From positions 1 through 17,818 of the forward strand of contig JAABTZ010000014.1 in the NCBI GenBank assembly GCA_011389605.1: a stretch of DNA of 17,818 bases, in the 5' to 3' direction. Shown here one piece after another: positions 6,319-12,708 of the stretch. Every line of letters begins with the position of its first letter. Position 1 is the first letter of the stretch. The notes under the pieces were generated by a model, which searched no databases, was not told the DNA's origin, and saw only the letters and a program-made list of their open reading frames with translations. Position numbers and translations under genes: made by a program. The stretch comes from Desulfobacteraceae bacterium. GTDB lineage: Bacteria > Desulfobacterota > Desulfobacteria > Desulfobacterales > Desulfosalsimonadaceae.

Positions 6319-8241
6319 ATGAAAAAATCAAATAACCACATTATATGGCTGGCAATAACGCTTTCATGCCTTTTTTGGATTCCATCCCAGGCATATGCAG
6401 AACCGGTTACCCTGCCGATTCGCATCGACTATCCGATACTTCGCGCCCTGATGCTCACAGACTTGTTCACTGATCCGGGACCATCCCTGATTCTGACGGA
6501 TCCAGGGGATAAATGCCGGCAGATCAGGCTTTCCGATCCCCGCCTGGCCCTGGATAACAGCCGGATACGTCTTGAAATGGCAGTTTATATGCAGGGCGGA
6601 ACCTCGGTTGGCGATAAATGCCTGTTTCCGGTACAATGGGAGGGCTTTATCCGGGCTTATGCGCGGCCGGCTCTCAATCGCGCCAACTGGCAGCTGACAT
6701 TTGACTGGGCAGACTCCGAATTACTGAACCACAACCGGCAGCCGGCCGTGGTGATGGGCAGGTTGTGGAAAATTTTTGAAGGCCCGGTTTTTGATCATCT
6801 CAATGAACTTGCCATTGACCTGACCCCCCCGATAGAGGAGCTCAAGCCTTTTTTGCTTTCCATCACCCCGGCAGCCAGCCGGTCCCGAATGCACGAATTT
6901 ATGGACAGCCTTAAACCCGGCGACATTTCCGCCACCTCGCGTGCCATAACAATCAACATTTCTGGCAATATGGCTGTTGCGGAGATGCTGCCCGAACAAC
7001 TCCCTGTTGAACCATTGTCTTCTGAAGAGCTTGAGGAGTTTATCAAGACCTGGGAGGCATGGGACACATTTCTGATCAATGCCCTGCTTTCCCTGTCAGA
7101 CGATCCCTTAACCCCGGATGAGCGGCAGCGCCTTTTTGATATCCTGATCGAGACACGCTATGGCTTTGTTGAAGCACTTGCCCGGAAAACACCAGGGCCC
7201 GATTTTGTCAGGCAGCAGTTCATTTCGGCCTGGAAACAGATGGCCCCGGTTTTAAGGGCGCATTTGGGCCAATCCACCGCTTATGACCCCTGGGCCTATC
7301 TGGCTTACTTTACCGCATCAGACGCCCTGGCCGCGATAGACAAACTTGGCCCGGCCGTCAACATTGACATCAGCCGGGACGGCCTAATCCGGCTGGCACG
7401 CATGATATCATCAAATAAAAGCCTGCTTTTAAACTATACCTACGAGCTCAACCCTGGACTCAGGGGACTTTTTGGCATGGGCCCGCCCATTGAAGAATCC
7501 GGGCCGGCCTCTGGCAAGGAGGAGCTGAAGTTAAACAAAAGCGGCCCGGACGGTTTCGTTCTGCGGCACCCCCTGACATCGGCCACTACATCGGCCATCG
7601 CGGATTTATTCACCCAGGGCCGCTGCTGGGCGGCAAGCCAGGAGGCTTTGCCGGGGATAAAGGAAATGCGAAAGTGGCTGGTCTCCAGGAAAAACCTGGA
7701 TTCCTACCTGGATAAGGTTAAAGCCGTGCTAAGCCAGGCCGTGCGCAAAAACTCAAAGCAGGGAACTATTCCGGATGAACATCAGGAAATGTTTGAGCAG
7801 CTGGTTTATGCCACTGCCTGGCAGGAGAGCTGTTTCCGCCAGTTCATCATTAAAAATCACAAATTGACCTTTATTCGCTCATACAACAACACGTCTGTGG
7901 GGATAATGCAGATCAACGAACGGGTCTGGCGAGGCATGTACAACCAGCAGCACCTGCGCTGGAACGTGAGCTACAATGCAGAGGCCGGCGTTGAAATCCT
8001 CAAGCGCTATCTGAACCGGTATGTGCTGCCCGAAACTGAAACGCTGGAAGCCCTGGGCCTGAAGGAATTGGCAGCCTGCCTGTATGCCATGTATAACGGG
8101 GGCCCGAGCCAGCGCAAAAAATTCCCCAAACGCATGAAAAGCGGGGATCTCTACATCAGCGACAAGCATTTCAAGGAAAAATACAACTGGGTTAAAAACG
8201 ATGCGTGGGACCGCTTGAGCATCTGCTTGTTCGGGCAATAG
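6319..8241 (+). CDS. Secreted lytic transglycosylase with C-terminal SLT domain
   Basis: Periplasmic enzyme expected to cleave the MurNAc-GlcNAc bond of peptidoglycan, forming 1,6-anhydro ends. The frame opens at a TTG inside the upstream repeat, but ATG 6319 begins a clear signal peptide (MKKSNN, hydrophobic core, cleavage after QAYA near residue 27), giving 640 aa; no good Shine-Dalgarno is seen. The SLT domain occupies roughly residues 490-615: the catalytic Glu is E503 in AWQESCF, then SVGIMQINERVWRG (from about 527), then the AMYNGGPS motif near 590. Residues 30-490 are an unrecognised, mostly helical region without an obvious second enzyme domain. There is no lipobox, so it is probably soluble. 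It could be a cell-wall remodelling enzyme or part of an envelope assembly; neighbours do not decide. Confidence 0.85.
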   Translation: MKKSNNHIIWLAITLSCLFWIPSQAYAEPVTLPIRIDYPILRALMLTDLFTDPGPSLILTDPGDKCRQIRLSDPRLALDNSRIRLEMAVYMQGGTSVGDKCLFPVQWEGFIRAYARPALNRANWQLTFDWADSELLNHNRQPAVVMGRLWKIFEGPVFDHLNELAIDLTPPIEELKPFLLSITPAASRSRMHEFMDSLKPGDISATSRAITINISGNMAVAEMLPEQLPVEPLSSEELEEFIKTWEAWDTFLINALLSLSDDPLTPDERQRLFDILIETRYGFVEALARKTPGPDFVRQQFISAWKQMAPVLRAHLGQSTAYDPWAYLAYFTASDALAAIDKLGPAVNIDISRDGLIRLARMISSNKSLLLNYTYELNPGLRGLFGMGPPIEESGPASGKEELKLNKSGPDGFVLRHPLTSATTSAIADLFTQGRCWAASQEALPGIKEMRKWLVSRKNLDSYLDKVKAVLSQAVRKNSKQGTIPDEHQEMFEQLVYATAWQESCFRQFIIKNHKLTFIRSYNNTSVGIMQINERVWRGMYNQQHLRWNVSYNAEAGVEILKRYLNRYVLPETETLEALGLKELAACLYAMYNGGPSQRKKFPKRMKSGDLYISDKHFKEKYNWVKNDAWDRLSICLFGQ

Positions 8242-8342
8242 CCCCGCACATCTCCTCCGAAAGGAACACATTTAATTTTGCAGGTCTTTTTGCCGCCCAA
8301 TCATACATTCATAACCGCACTTGGAAAGGGGAAAGAATAACG

Positions 8343-9335
8343 ATGACCGACATGGCACTGTGTAAAAAACTGGCCGAGGCCATCGGGGCGGGCGACTCGC
8401 CCCTGATGCCGAAAATTTTTGAAGCCCTGGTCAATGACGATGAAGCCAAAGTGATGCTTTTGGCGGCCCCTCCGGCCACTGCGGAAGATCTGGCCGACAA
8501 ATCCGGCCTGCCCGTGGCAACCATCATAGAAATGATGGACTCCCTGTTCCACAGAGGATTGATCTTCAAGGCCACCAGAGGTGGGGACAAAAAATGGTAT
8601 AGGGTCAAGTCCGTTCCCCAGATGCACGACTCCACCAGTCTGACACCGGGGATCTCCCGACAGGTGCTGGATTTATGGAAAGTCTATATGGAAAAGGAAT
8701 GGCCGACCTATGGCCACGCCATCATGGATGTCATGCCCGGCGCCATTATGCGGGTAGTGCCGGTCAACGAGAGTGTTGATCCTCAGTCCCAGGTCATGGC
8801 GTACGATGACGTGGTCAAAATCGTCGAAGGTGCCAGGTCGCTGTCAGTGACCAACTGTTCGTGCCGGGTGATTTCCGGAGATTGCACCAAACCTTTGGAG
8901 GTCTGCATGCAAGTGGACCGGGCAGCGGATTACAATATTGAAAGAGGCACGGGGCGGGCTCTTTCCAAAAACGAAGCGATCGCGCTTTTGAAAAAATGCC
9001 GGGAAGAAGGTTTGGTACACACCGTGGACAACCGTCAGACGGTGGGCCATGTGATCTGCAACTGCTGCAGCGATTGCTGTCTGAACTGGGCGATAATGAA
9101 AGGGCCCAAAAAATGGGTCGCTCCGAGCCGTTTTCAGGCCGTTGTCGATGACCAGTTGTGCAGCGGTTGCGAAACGTGTATCGAGCGATGTTTTTTCGAT
9201 GCCCTCGCCATGGCAGATGACCTCGCTGCCGTGGATGCGGAGAAGTGTCTGGGCTGTGGTGTCTGCACCGTGGTTTGCCCCACCGAGGCGCTGAAGCTAA
9301 AAGAAATTCGTCCATCAGACTTTGTGCCCGCTTAA
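8343..9335 (+). CDS. Winged-helix, Cys-rich 2x[4Fe-4S] ferredoxin-type protein
   Basis: A 330-aa cytoplasmic iron-sulfur protein. ATG 8343 is chosen because GGAAAGGGGAAAG lies just upstream; the longer frame would overlap the transglycosylase. Residues about 35-90 look like a winged helix (ATAEDLADKSGLPVATIIEM followed by a basic wing with KKWYRV). A middle domain holds C171, C173, C181 and C188, then CNCCSDCC (C239, C241, C242, C245, C246), enough to bind a further cluster. The C-terminus is a classical bacterial-type dicluster: C273, C276, C279, C283 and C302, C305, C308, C312. The family occurs in anaerobes and is usually labelled only as 4Fe-4S binding protein. Electron transfer or redox-dependent regulation are both possible. 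The substrate or partner is unknown, and the adjacent genes give no firm link. Confidence 0.75.
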   Translation: MTDMALCKKLAEAIGAGDSPLMPKIFEALVNDDEAKVMLLAAPPATAEDLADKSGLPVATIIEMMDSLFHRGLIFKATRGGDKKWYRVKSVPQMHDSTSLTPGISRQVLDLWKVYMEKEWPTYGHAIMDVMPGAIMRVVPVNESVDPQSQVMAYDDVVKIVEGARSLSVTNCSCRVISGDCTKPLEVCMQVDRAADYNIERGTGRALSKNEAIALLKKCREEGLVHTVDNRQTVGHVICNCCSDCCLNWAIMKGPKKWVAPSRFQAVVDDQLCSGCETCIERCFFDALAMADDLAAVDAEKCLGCGVCTVVCPTEALKLKEIRPSDFVPA

Positions 9336-9456
9336 GTGACCGCAATGATCCGCACCTTTGTGGACCTGAAAATTCATCACTGCCATTTCAACCTGGTCTC
9401 ATCGGAAACCCTGCGGGATGAATTGAAAACGAAAGGATCTTTTTACGAAGCCGTCA
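9336..9456 (+). pseudogene. Remnant resembling the C-terminal region of a glycyl radical enzyme
   Basis: Directly after the stop of the iron-sulfur gene, in the same frame, the sequence reads VTAMIRTFVDLKIHHCHFNL followed by VSSETLRDE. This resembles the segment of pyruvate formate-lyase family proteins with the pattern F-DL...QFN-VS-ETLR-AQ that precedes the glycine-radical loop. The resemblance stops where the frame enters the repeat end GATCTTTTTACG (9436 onward), and the glycine-radical motif itself is absent. No upstream part of such an enzyme is present. It is best read as a fragment left after deletion, with a repeat at its edge. The match is from memory of the family, so a short chance resemblance is possible. 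Confidence 0.4.
9436..9456. repeat. Solitary repeat end
   Basis: CTTTTTACGAAGCCGTCA closely matches the repeat end at 64-83 (CTTTTTACGAAGTCGTCA). No partner end lies nearby, so this is a truncated or solo copy in the gap between two convergent genes. It ends three bases before the stop of the DUF1858-like gene. Confidence 0.55.
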
Positions 9457-9459
9457 ATC

Positions 9460-9681
9460 CTAACGGATCGCCTTCTCCAGATCCGTGATCAGCCGGGCAA
9501 GATCCAGACCGTATCTGCCTGCAACATCTTTCAGGGTATCAAAAAGTGCATTGCAGCATATGCATTCTCCGGCCCCGTCATCATAGCGCTTAAACACGGC
9601 CTCTGTGCGGCGGTATCGGCTGACCACGTCGAGCACGGTCATCTGCGGGGTTATTTTTTCAGATTTGTCCGGAGAATTCAT
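9460..9681 (-). CDS. DUF1858-like redox domain protein with CxCC motif
   Basis: A 73-aa protein resembling the DUF1858 / hybrid-cluster-protein-associated redox disulfide domain: the ITPQMTVLDVVSRYRRTEAV opening, then a Cys-containing turn (C40, C42, C43 in GECICCNALFDTL), then a helix ending DLARLITDLEKAI. The family often has a Cys pair in this position and is thought to work in redox or persulfide chemistry; the exact role is unknown. The ATG overlaps the stop of the upstream kinase-fold gene (ATGA), and there is only a weak Shine-Dalgarno, so translation is probably coupled. Last gene of the YedE operon, supporting a shared role in handling reactive sulfur or selenium. Confidence 0.72.
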   Translation of the reverse strand: MNSPDKSEKITPQMTVLDVVSRYRRTEAVFKRYDDGAGECICCNALFDTLKDVAGRYGLDLARLITDLEKAIR

Positions 9682-10538
9682 TTTTCTGCAAAAAACACTT
9701 CCAGGGCAGCCGGTATCTGCTTAATGATTTCAATGACCTGGGTGCCGGGGTGCGGGTCTGCAAGTTTTCCTGCCAAACGGCTCACCGAAGCGGCCTGGAC
9801 GCAGGCGGTCCGGGGATCTTTTCCCAGGCCGGTAAATGCGGCCACAAGACCAGTGATAATATCGCCCGTGCCGCCGATGGCCTCCATGGCCGGTACCACC
9901 GGATGGCTAACAGTATCGGTGACGCCTTTTTCATCTGCGGCAATATCGGTTTTCCCCTTGACCAGAAGGTACCTGGATGCATTGCGATGCGCATAGGCCG
10001 ACGCAATCAGCTCGTTTGCCCGTTGCGGCTCATGAAAGATAAATCCCCGGGTGTAGAAAGGATGAGGTGCTTCCGGATCCGCCAGAAAAGCCAGCTCCCC
10101 CATATCCGGGGTGAACACGTCATAGCACTGAGCCTGCCCGCTCATCTTGGCCGCATACATAAACCCGGCATCCGCAATAAGCACCGGGCGCGGATGCATG
10201 TCCTCAACAGCAAACAAGACCCGGTTGTGCCAGTCCACATCCGGCTGGATATAATGAAAGGTGAGGCTCAAATATTTGCAGCCGCCAAGGCACTGCTCCA
10301 GGCGCGCATACACTTGACGGCTGCCTCCTCCCCGGCCAATGTCGCCTGCCAGGATTGCTTCGGGCGGATCTGCACTGAAAAAATCGCAGACTTTTGCCGC
10401 GCTTGCCAGAAGCGCAGGGGTCCCGCGGTTGACCGGAACGCTGTGGTTTTCAATAAGCAGGTTTTTTCCCGCGATCCTGGCCGGCCCCCAAACCAGGGGA
10501 AAGGCTTCATCGGGCACGGTTCCGACTACAGCAAACAT
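9678..10538 (-). CDS. Ribokinase-fold protein resembling NAD(P)HX dehydratase (NnrD/YjeF C-terminal type)
   Basis: A 286-aa cytoplasmic protein with the ribokinase-like fold. The C-terminal motif EAIGGTGDIITGLVAAF (D226 as likely catalytic base) and the mid-protein VFTPDMGELAFL and LLVKGKTDI segments match the ATP/ADP-dependent NAD(P)H-hydrate dehydratase group. ATG 10538 is preferred, although a GTG at 10547 is also possible; GAGGAG lies upstream at 11 and 2 bases respectively. The N-terminal half is less similar to that group than the C-terminal half, so substrate is uncertain. It overlaps the end of the DUF3343 gene by about 13 bases and the next gene by 4. Its place in a YedE/TusA operon suggests a role in modifying a metabolite of that pathway rather than general NADHX repair, but that is inference. 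Confidence 0.65.
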   Translation of the reverse strand: MFAVVGTVPDEAFPLVWGPARIAGKNLLIENHSVPVNRGTPALLASAAKVCDFFSADPPEAILAGDIGRGGGSRQVYARLEQCLGGCKYLSLTFHYIQPDVDWHNRVLFAVEDMHPRPVLIADAGFMYAAKMSGQAQCYDVFTPDMGELAFLADPEAPHPFYTRGFIFHEPQRANELIASAYAHRNASRYLLVKGKTDIAADEKGVTDTVSHPVVPAMEAIGGTGDIITGLVAAFTGLGKDPRTACVQAASVSRLAGKLADPHPGTQVIEIIKQIPAALEVFFAEK

Positions 10539-11074
10539 TTGCGGCACGTCTCCTCAAGGGCCAGCTGCAGGGCGTATCCGCACAGGGTATGGCCGATGCT
10601 GCGCGGCTCGGGGATCTCATCCAGGCGGCACCCCACCATTTGCGCTGCCAGATAAGGCACGTCCGGGCATCCCCCGCCGGAAATATTGACAACCGTCAAA
10701 TCCCGCTTATCCACTGTGATTTTCATGTTTGCCGCCTGAACCATCAAATAATCGCCGTAATCCCGGGCAAAAAAAATGCTGACAGGTTGGAGCATACCGT
10801 CGGAAACCGGCACAACTTTAAGGGGCTCAATTCCGCAGGCTTCCAGGGCACGGAGGATCTCAAGTCCGGATATCAGGGGAAATTCAATGACAAGGTCGCA
10901 GCCGGTGCGGATCTCCGGCGGCGGCCCCATCACCCGGATCTGCCAGCCCCTTTTTTGCAGGATGTTTTCGGCACGGATCACTTCGCTGGTGTTTTCAAAC
11001 ACCAGAATCCCCCTGTCCCGGCCAGGGACAGGGGGCTGTTTTTTCTCTTTGCGGAAAAAGGACAAAAGCCCCAA
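10526..11074 (-). CDS. DUF3343-containing putative Se/S carrier protein with Cys-rich C-terminal extension
   Basis: A cytoplasmic protein of 182 aa. The frame can start at GTG 11095, but TTG 11074 has AAGGA (11086-11082) at a 7-base spacing and gives the typical opening MGLLSFFRKEKK. Residues about 20-100 match DUF3343, a small domain suggested to carry sulfur or selenium: GILVFENTSEVIRAENILQK, then PPPEIRTGCDLVIEF with C59. A C-terminal extension of about 80 residues carries C136 (GGGCPDVPYL), C149, C165, C177 and C180. DUF3343 proteins are usually near 80-110 aa, so the extension is unusual. It begins 10 bases after the TusA-like stop and overlaps the kinase-fold gene. Two tandem perfect hairpins lie within its first 30 codons. 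Confidence 0.7.
   Translation of the reverse strand: MGLLSFFRKEKKQPPVPGRDRGILVFENTSEVIRAENILQKRGWQIRVMGPPPEIRTGCDLVIEFPLISGLEILRALEACGIEPLKVVPVSDGMLQPVSIFFARDYGDYLMVQAANMKITVDKRDLTVVNISGGGCPDVPYLAAQMVGCRLDEIPEPRSIGHTLCGYALQLALEETCRKCLL
11009..11045 (+). terminator. Terminator-like hairpin on the antisense strand inside the DUF3343 gene
   Basis: On the plus strand CCCCCTGTCCC (11009-11019) and GGGACAGGGGG (11025-11035) form a perfect 11-bp stem with loop GGCCA, followed by CTGTTTTTTCTC. This has the form of an intrinsic terminator for transcripts running antisense to the YedE operon. On the sense strand it is a coding hairpin preceded, not followed, by the A/T run. Just beside it, 10986-11005 is another palindrome (9-bp stem, 2-base loop). 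Confidence 0.35.
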
Positions 11075-11084
11075 TATGGATTCC

Positions 11085-11309
11085 TTATTTTGCACCTTTT
11101 CGGATTACCAGACGAAAGGTTTCCCCTTCGGTGGCAATACTTTCCACCTTCCAGCCCTGATTTTCAACAGCCCGGCCTACATTTTCCCGGGATGCTTCTG
11201 TATCCACCAGCACCACCATATCGGCGGCCTTTGCTTTTTTGATTGCATCCATGGTCATTAATACCGGCTGGGGGCAGGAAAGTCCCCGGGCATCAACTGT
11301 ATGGCTCAT
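11085..11309 (-). CDS. TusA/YedF-like sulfur (selenium) carrier protein
   Basis: A 74-aa TusA-family protein that carries a persulfide or selenium on the Cys of its CPxP motif. The family opening is DARGLSCPQPVLMTMDAIKK with C12 as the carrier residue, followed by VVLVDTEASRENVGRAVENQ and the closing FRLVIRKGAK; the length is normal. ATG 11309 is clear: GGAGG lies 6 bases upstream, and it overlaps the yedE stop by 4 bases (ATGA). The upstream 17 codons of the longer frame are rejected. Adjacent to a YedE protein, it corresponds to the YedF/FdhU type known from selenium metabolism and formate dehydrogenase maturation. The Se versus S choice cannot be made from sequence. Confidence 0.88.
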   Translation of the reverse strand: MSHTVDARGLSCPQPVLMTMDAIKKAKAADMVVLVDTEASRENVGRAVENQGWKVESIATEGETFRLVIRKGAK

Positions 11310-12403
11310 TTTGCGCCTCCTGTCTGCGGCTGTTTCATGGTAAATCCAATGACGATGCAAACCACCATTCCCACGACAACGGCGGCAATGCCATAAGGCC
11401 CCACGCCTGCCGGCGAACTTGCAAGGCCGAAATTATGGGAAAAGGCCGCGCCCACAATCATGCCGATCACAAAAACAGCTGCATCCCCGTCACCTTCTCC
11501 GGACAAAAACAGCTGCCTGCCAGGGCATCCCCCTGCCAGGGCAAAGGCCAGTCCAGCCAGAACCATTCCCATTGCATTCCAGATATGGAGGGGGTGGGCC
11601 ACGGGCTGGTTTTCAAAGCCCGGATGAAACTGGCCCAGCACCAGGTTGGCAATCCAGGCTGCGAGCACCAGGGCCACCACCCCGGAAAACAGGTGCATCT
11701 GCCGAAACAAAATCAGGTCGCGAAAAGCCCCCATGGTGCAAAAACGACTTCTTTGGGCCAGCACGCCAATAACCAGGCCGGCGATCAGTGAAACCAGAAC
11801 AGGGGCATGGGCTGCCCCGGGCCCCTTTAGACTGTAGAAAAGGACTCCGCTTTTGTCCGCACCTTCAACCTGTGGATTGATCAGCATGAGAATAAAAAAT
11901 CCCAGAAAAACGGCCGGCATCACGTAACCGGCCGCCTGGGGAAATTTTTGGGTCCGGGTCATGCTGTAGCCTTTTTTTAAAAACAAGGTGCCGATCCAGA
12001 TCCCGATGACCAGCCCGATAATCCCTAAAATGGCATTGCCGTCGCCGCCAGAAAGCCGCAGCATGGCCCGCCAGGGACATCCCAGAAACACCAGGGCCCC
12101 GATCATGGCAAAAACACCTAGCAAAAACCGCACAATGGGGGCCGAGCCTCCGCGGGGCCGGAACTCTTTGAAAGCCAGGGCGGCTGCAAGCGCCCCAAGC
12201 ACAAAACCAATGATTTCAGGCCGCATATACTGCACCACCGAAGCCCTGTGAAGTCCCACGGCCCCGGCAATATCGCGCTCAAAACAGGCCACGCAGATTC
12301 CCATGTTGCCGGGATTTCCCAAATACTGGAGCAGGGCCGCCCCAACTCCGATCACCGCCCCCACGGCTATGATCCCCCATCTTGTGGCAAACAGATTTTT
12401 CAT
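11306..12403 (-). CDS. yedE: YedE/FdhT-type sulfur-selenium transport membrane protein
   Basis: Integral membrane protein of 365 aa in the YeeE/YedE family, with about 9-10 hydrophobic segments. The N-terminal GNPGNMGICVACFERDIAGA (C37, C40) is typical of the selenium-associated YedE/FdhT group, as are GCPWRAMLRLSGGDGNA (around residue 110) and AGGCPGRQLFLSGEGDGDA in the C-terminal half. The Gly-Cys-Pro repeats belong to the internal duplication that lines the conduit in YeeE-type thiosulfate transporters. ATG 12403 is chosen over the GTG directly before it because of AAGGGGG at about 4-5 bases. First gene of a five-gene operon: the imported or channelled sulfur or selenium species would pass to the TusA-like protein encoded next. 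Selenium is favoured by family, not proven. Confidence 0.87.
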   Translation of the reverse strand: MKNLFATRWGIIAVGAVIGVGAALLQYLGNPGNMGICVACFERDIAGAVGLHRASVVQYMRPEIIGFVLGALAAALAFKEFRPRGGSAPIVRFLLGVFAMIGALVFLGCPWRAMLRLSGGDGNAILGIIGLVIGIWIGTLFLKKGYSMTRTQKFPQAAGYVMPAVFLGFFILMLINPQVEGADKSGVLFYSLKGPGAAHAPVLVSLIAGLVIGVLAQRSRFCTMGAFRDLILFRQMHLFSGVVALVLAAWIANLVLGQFHPGFENQPVAHPLHIWNAMGMVLAGLAFALAGGCPGRQLFLSGEGDGDAAVFVIGMIVGAAFSHNFGLASSPAGVGPYGIAAVVVGMVVCIVIGFTMKQPQTGGAK

Positions 12404-12614
12404 CACACCCCCTTTTTCTCAGCCGGTTCAGACCCATGATTTTTTTGCCGCATTGGTTTTGTCACCAATCCGAATTTTGAGATATATCTATGATTAAATT
12501 TTTTTATGTGTCAAATCGCTAATTTCTATATAATTTTAAACAATCATAGAAATTCCCTATAGACGGGCGCTTTACCATCTGCAAAAGGGTTTTCAGGTTT
12601 CTGAATTTTTCAGC
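12404..12614 (-). promoter_or_regulatory. Leader and promoter region of the YedE operon
   Basis: On the minus strand TTGACA (12514-12509) is followed after 18 bases by TAGATA (12490-12485), a plausible but weak promoter. Several inverted repeats lie here: ATTGGT/ACCAAT (12452-12457 with 12464-12469, extendable to 9 pairs with one mismatch), TCTATGATT (12487-12495) with AATCATAGA (12542-12550), and AATTTCTAT (12521-12529) with ATAGAAATT (12546-12554). The last two share an arm and exclude each other. AGATATATCT near 12480-12490 is a 10-bp palindrome, a possible operator. The region is AT-rich, so some symmetry is expected by chance. Confidence 0.35.
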
Positions 12615-12643
12615 TTGACGCGGCAGGGTCCTTGCCGTATATT
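12615..12643 (+). promoter_or_regulatory. Promoter of menA with palindromic spacer
   Basis: TTGACG (12615-12620), a 17-base spacer and TATATT (12638-12643) form a strong sigma70-type promoter, with a start expected near 12650. The spacer CGGCAGGGTCCTTGCCG is itself an imperfect palindrome (CGGCA/TGCCG arms), so a repressor could bind between the boxes. Confidence 0.65.
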
Positions 12644-12708
12644 TTTTGTCTATCAAAAATCCGGGAATTTCCAGATGTTGCCGGATTGACTCCAAACAAC
12701 AGGTTTTT

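Noticed and set aside
8205..8342. N-terminal extension of the iron-sulfur protein
   Set aside because: It would overlap the transglycosylase end and lacks a start site; ATG 8343 has a strong purine-rich ribosome site.
1..9456. CRISPR array
   Set aside because: The repeats are few, palindromic, unevenly spaced by kilobases and lack spacers; no cas genes are present.
9750..10655. 301-codon open frame antisense to the kinase-fold and DUF3343 genes
   Set aside because: Shadow of two recognised minus-strand genes; no domain, no ribosome site.
9460..12403. In-frame TGA selenocysteine codons in the YedE operon
   Set aside because: Each gene ends at its expected family length; no extension of homology beyond a TGA stop was seen.
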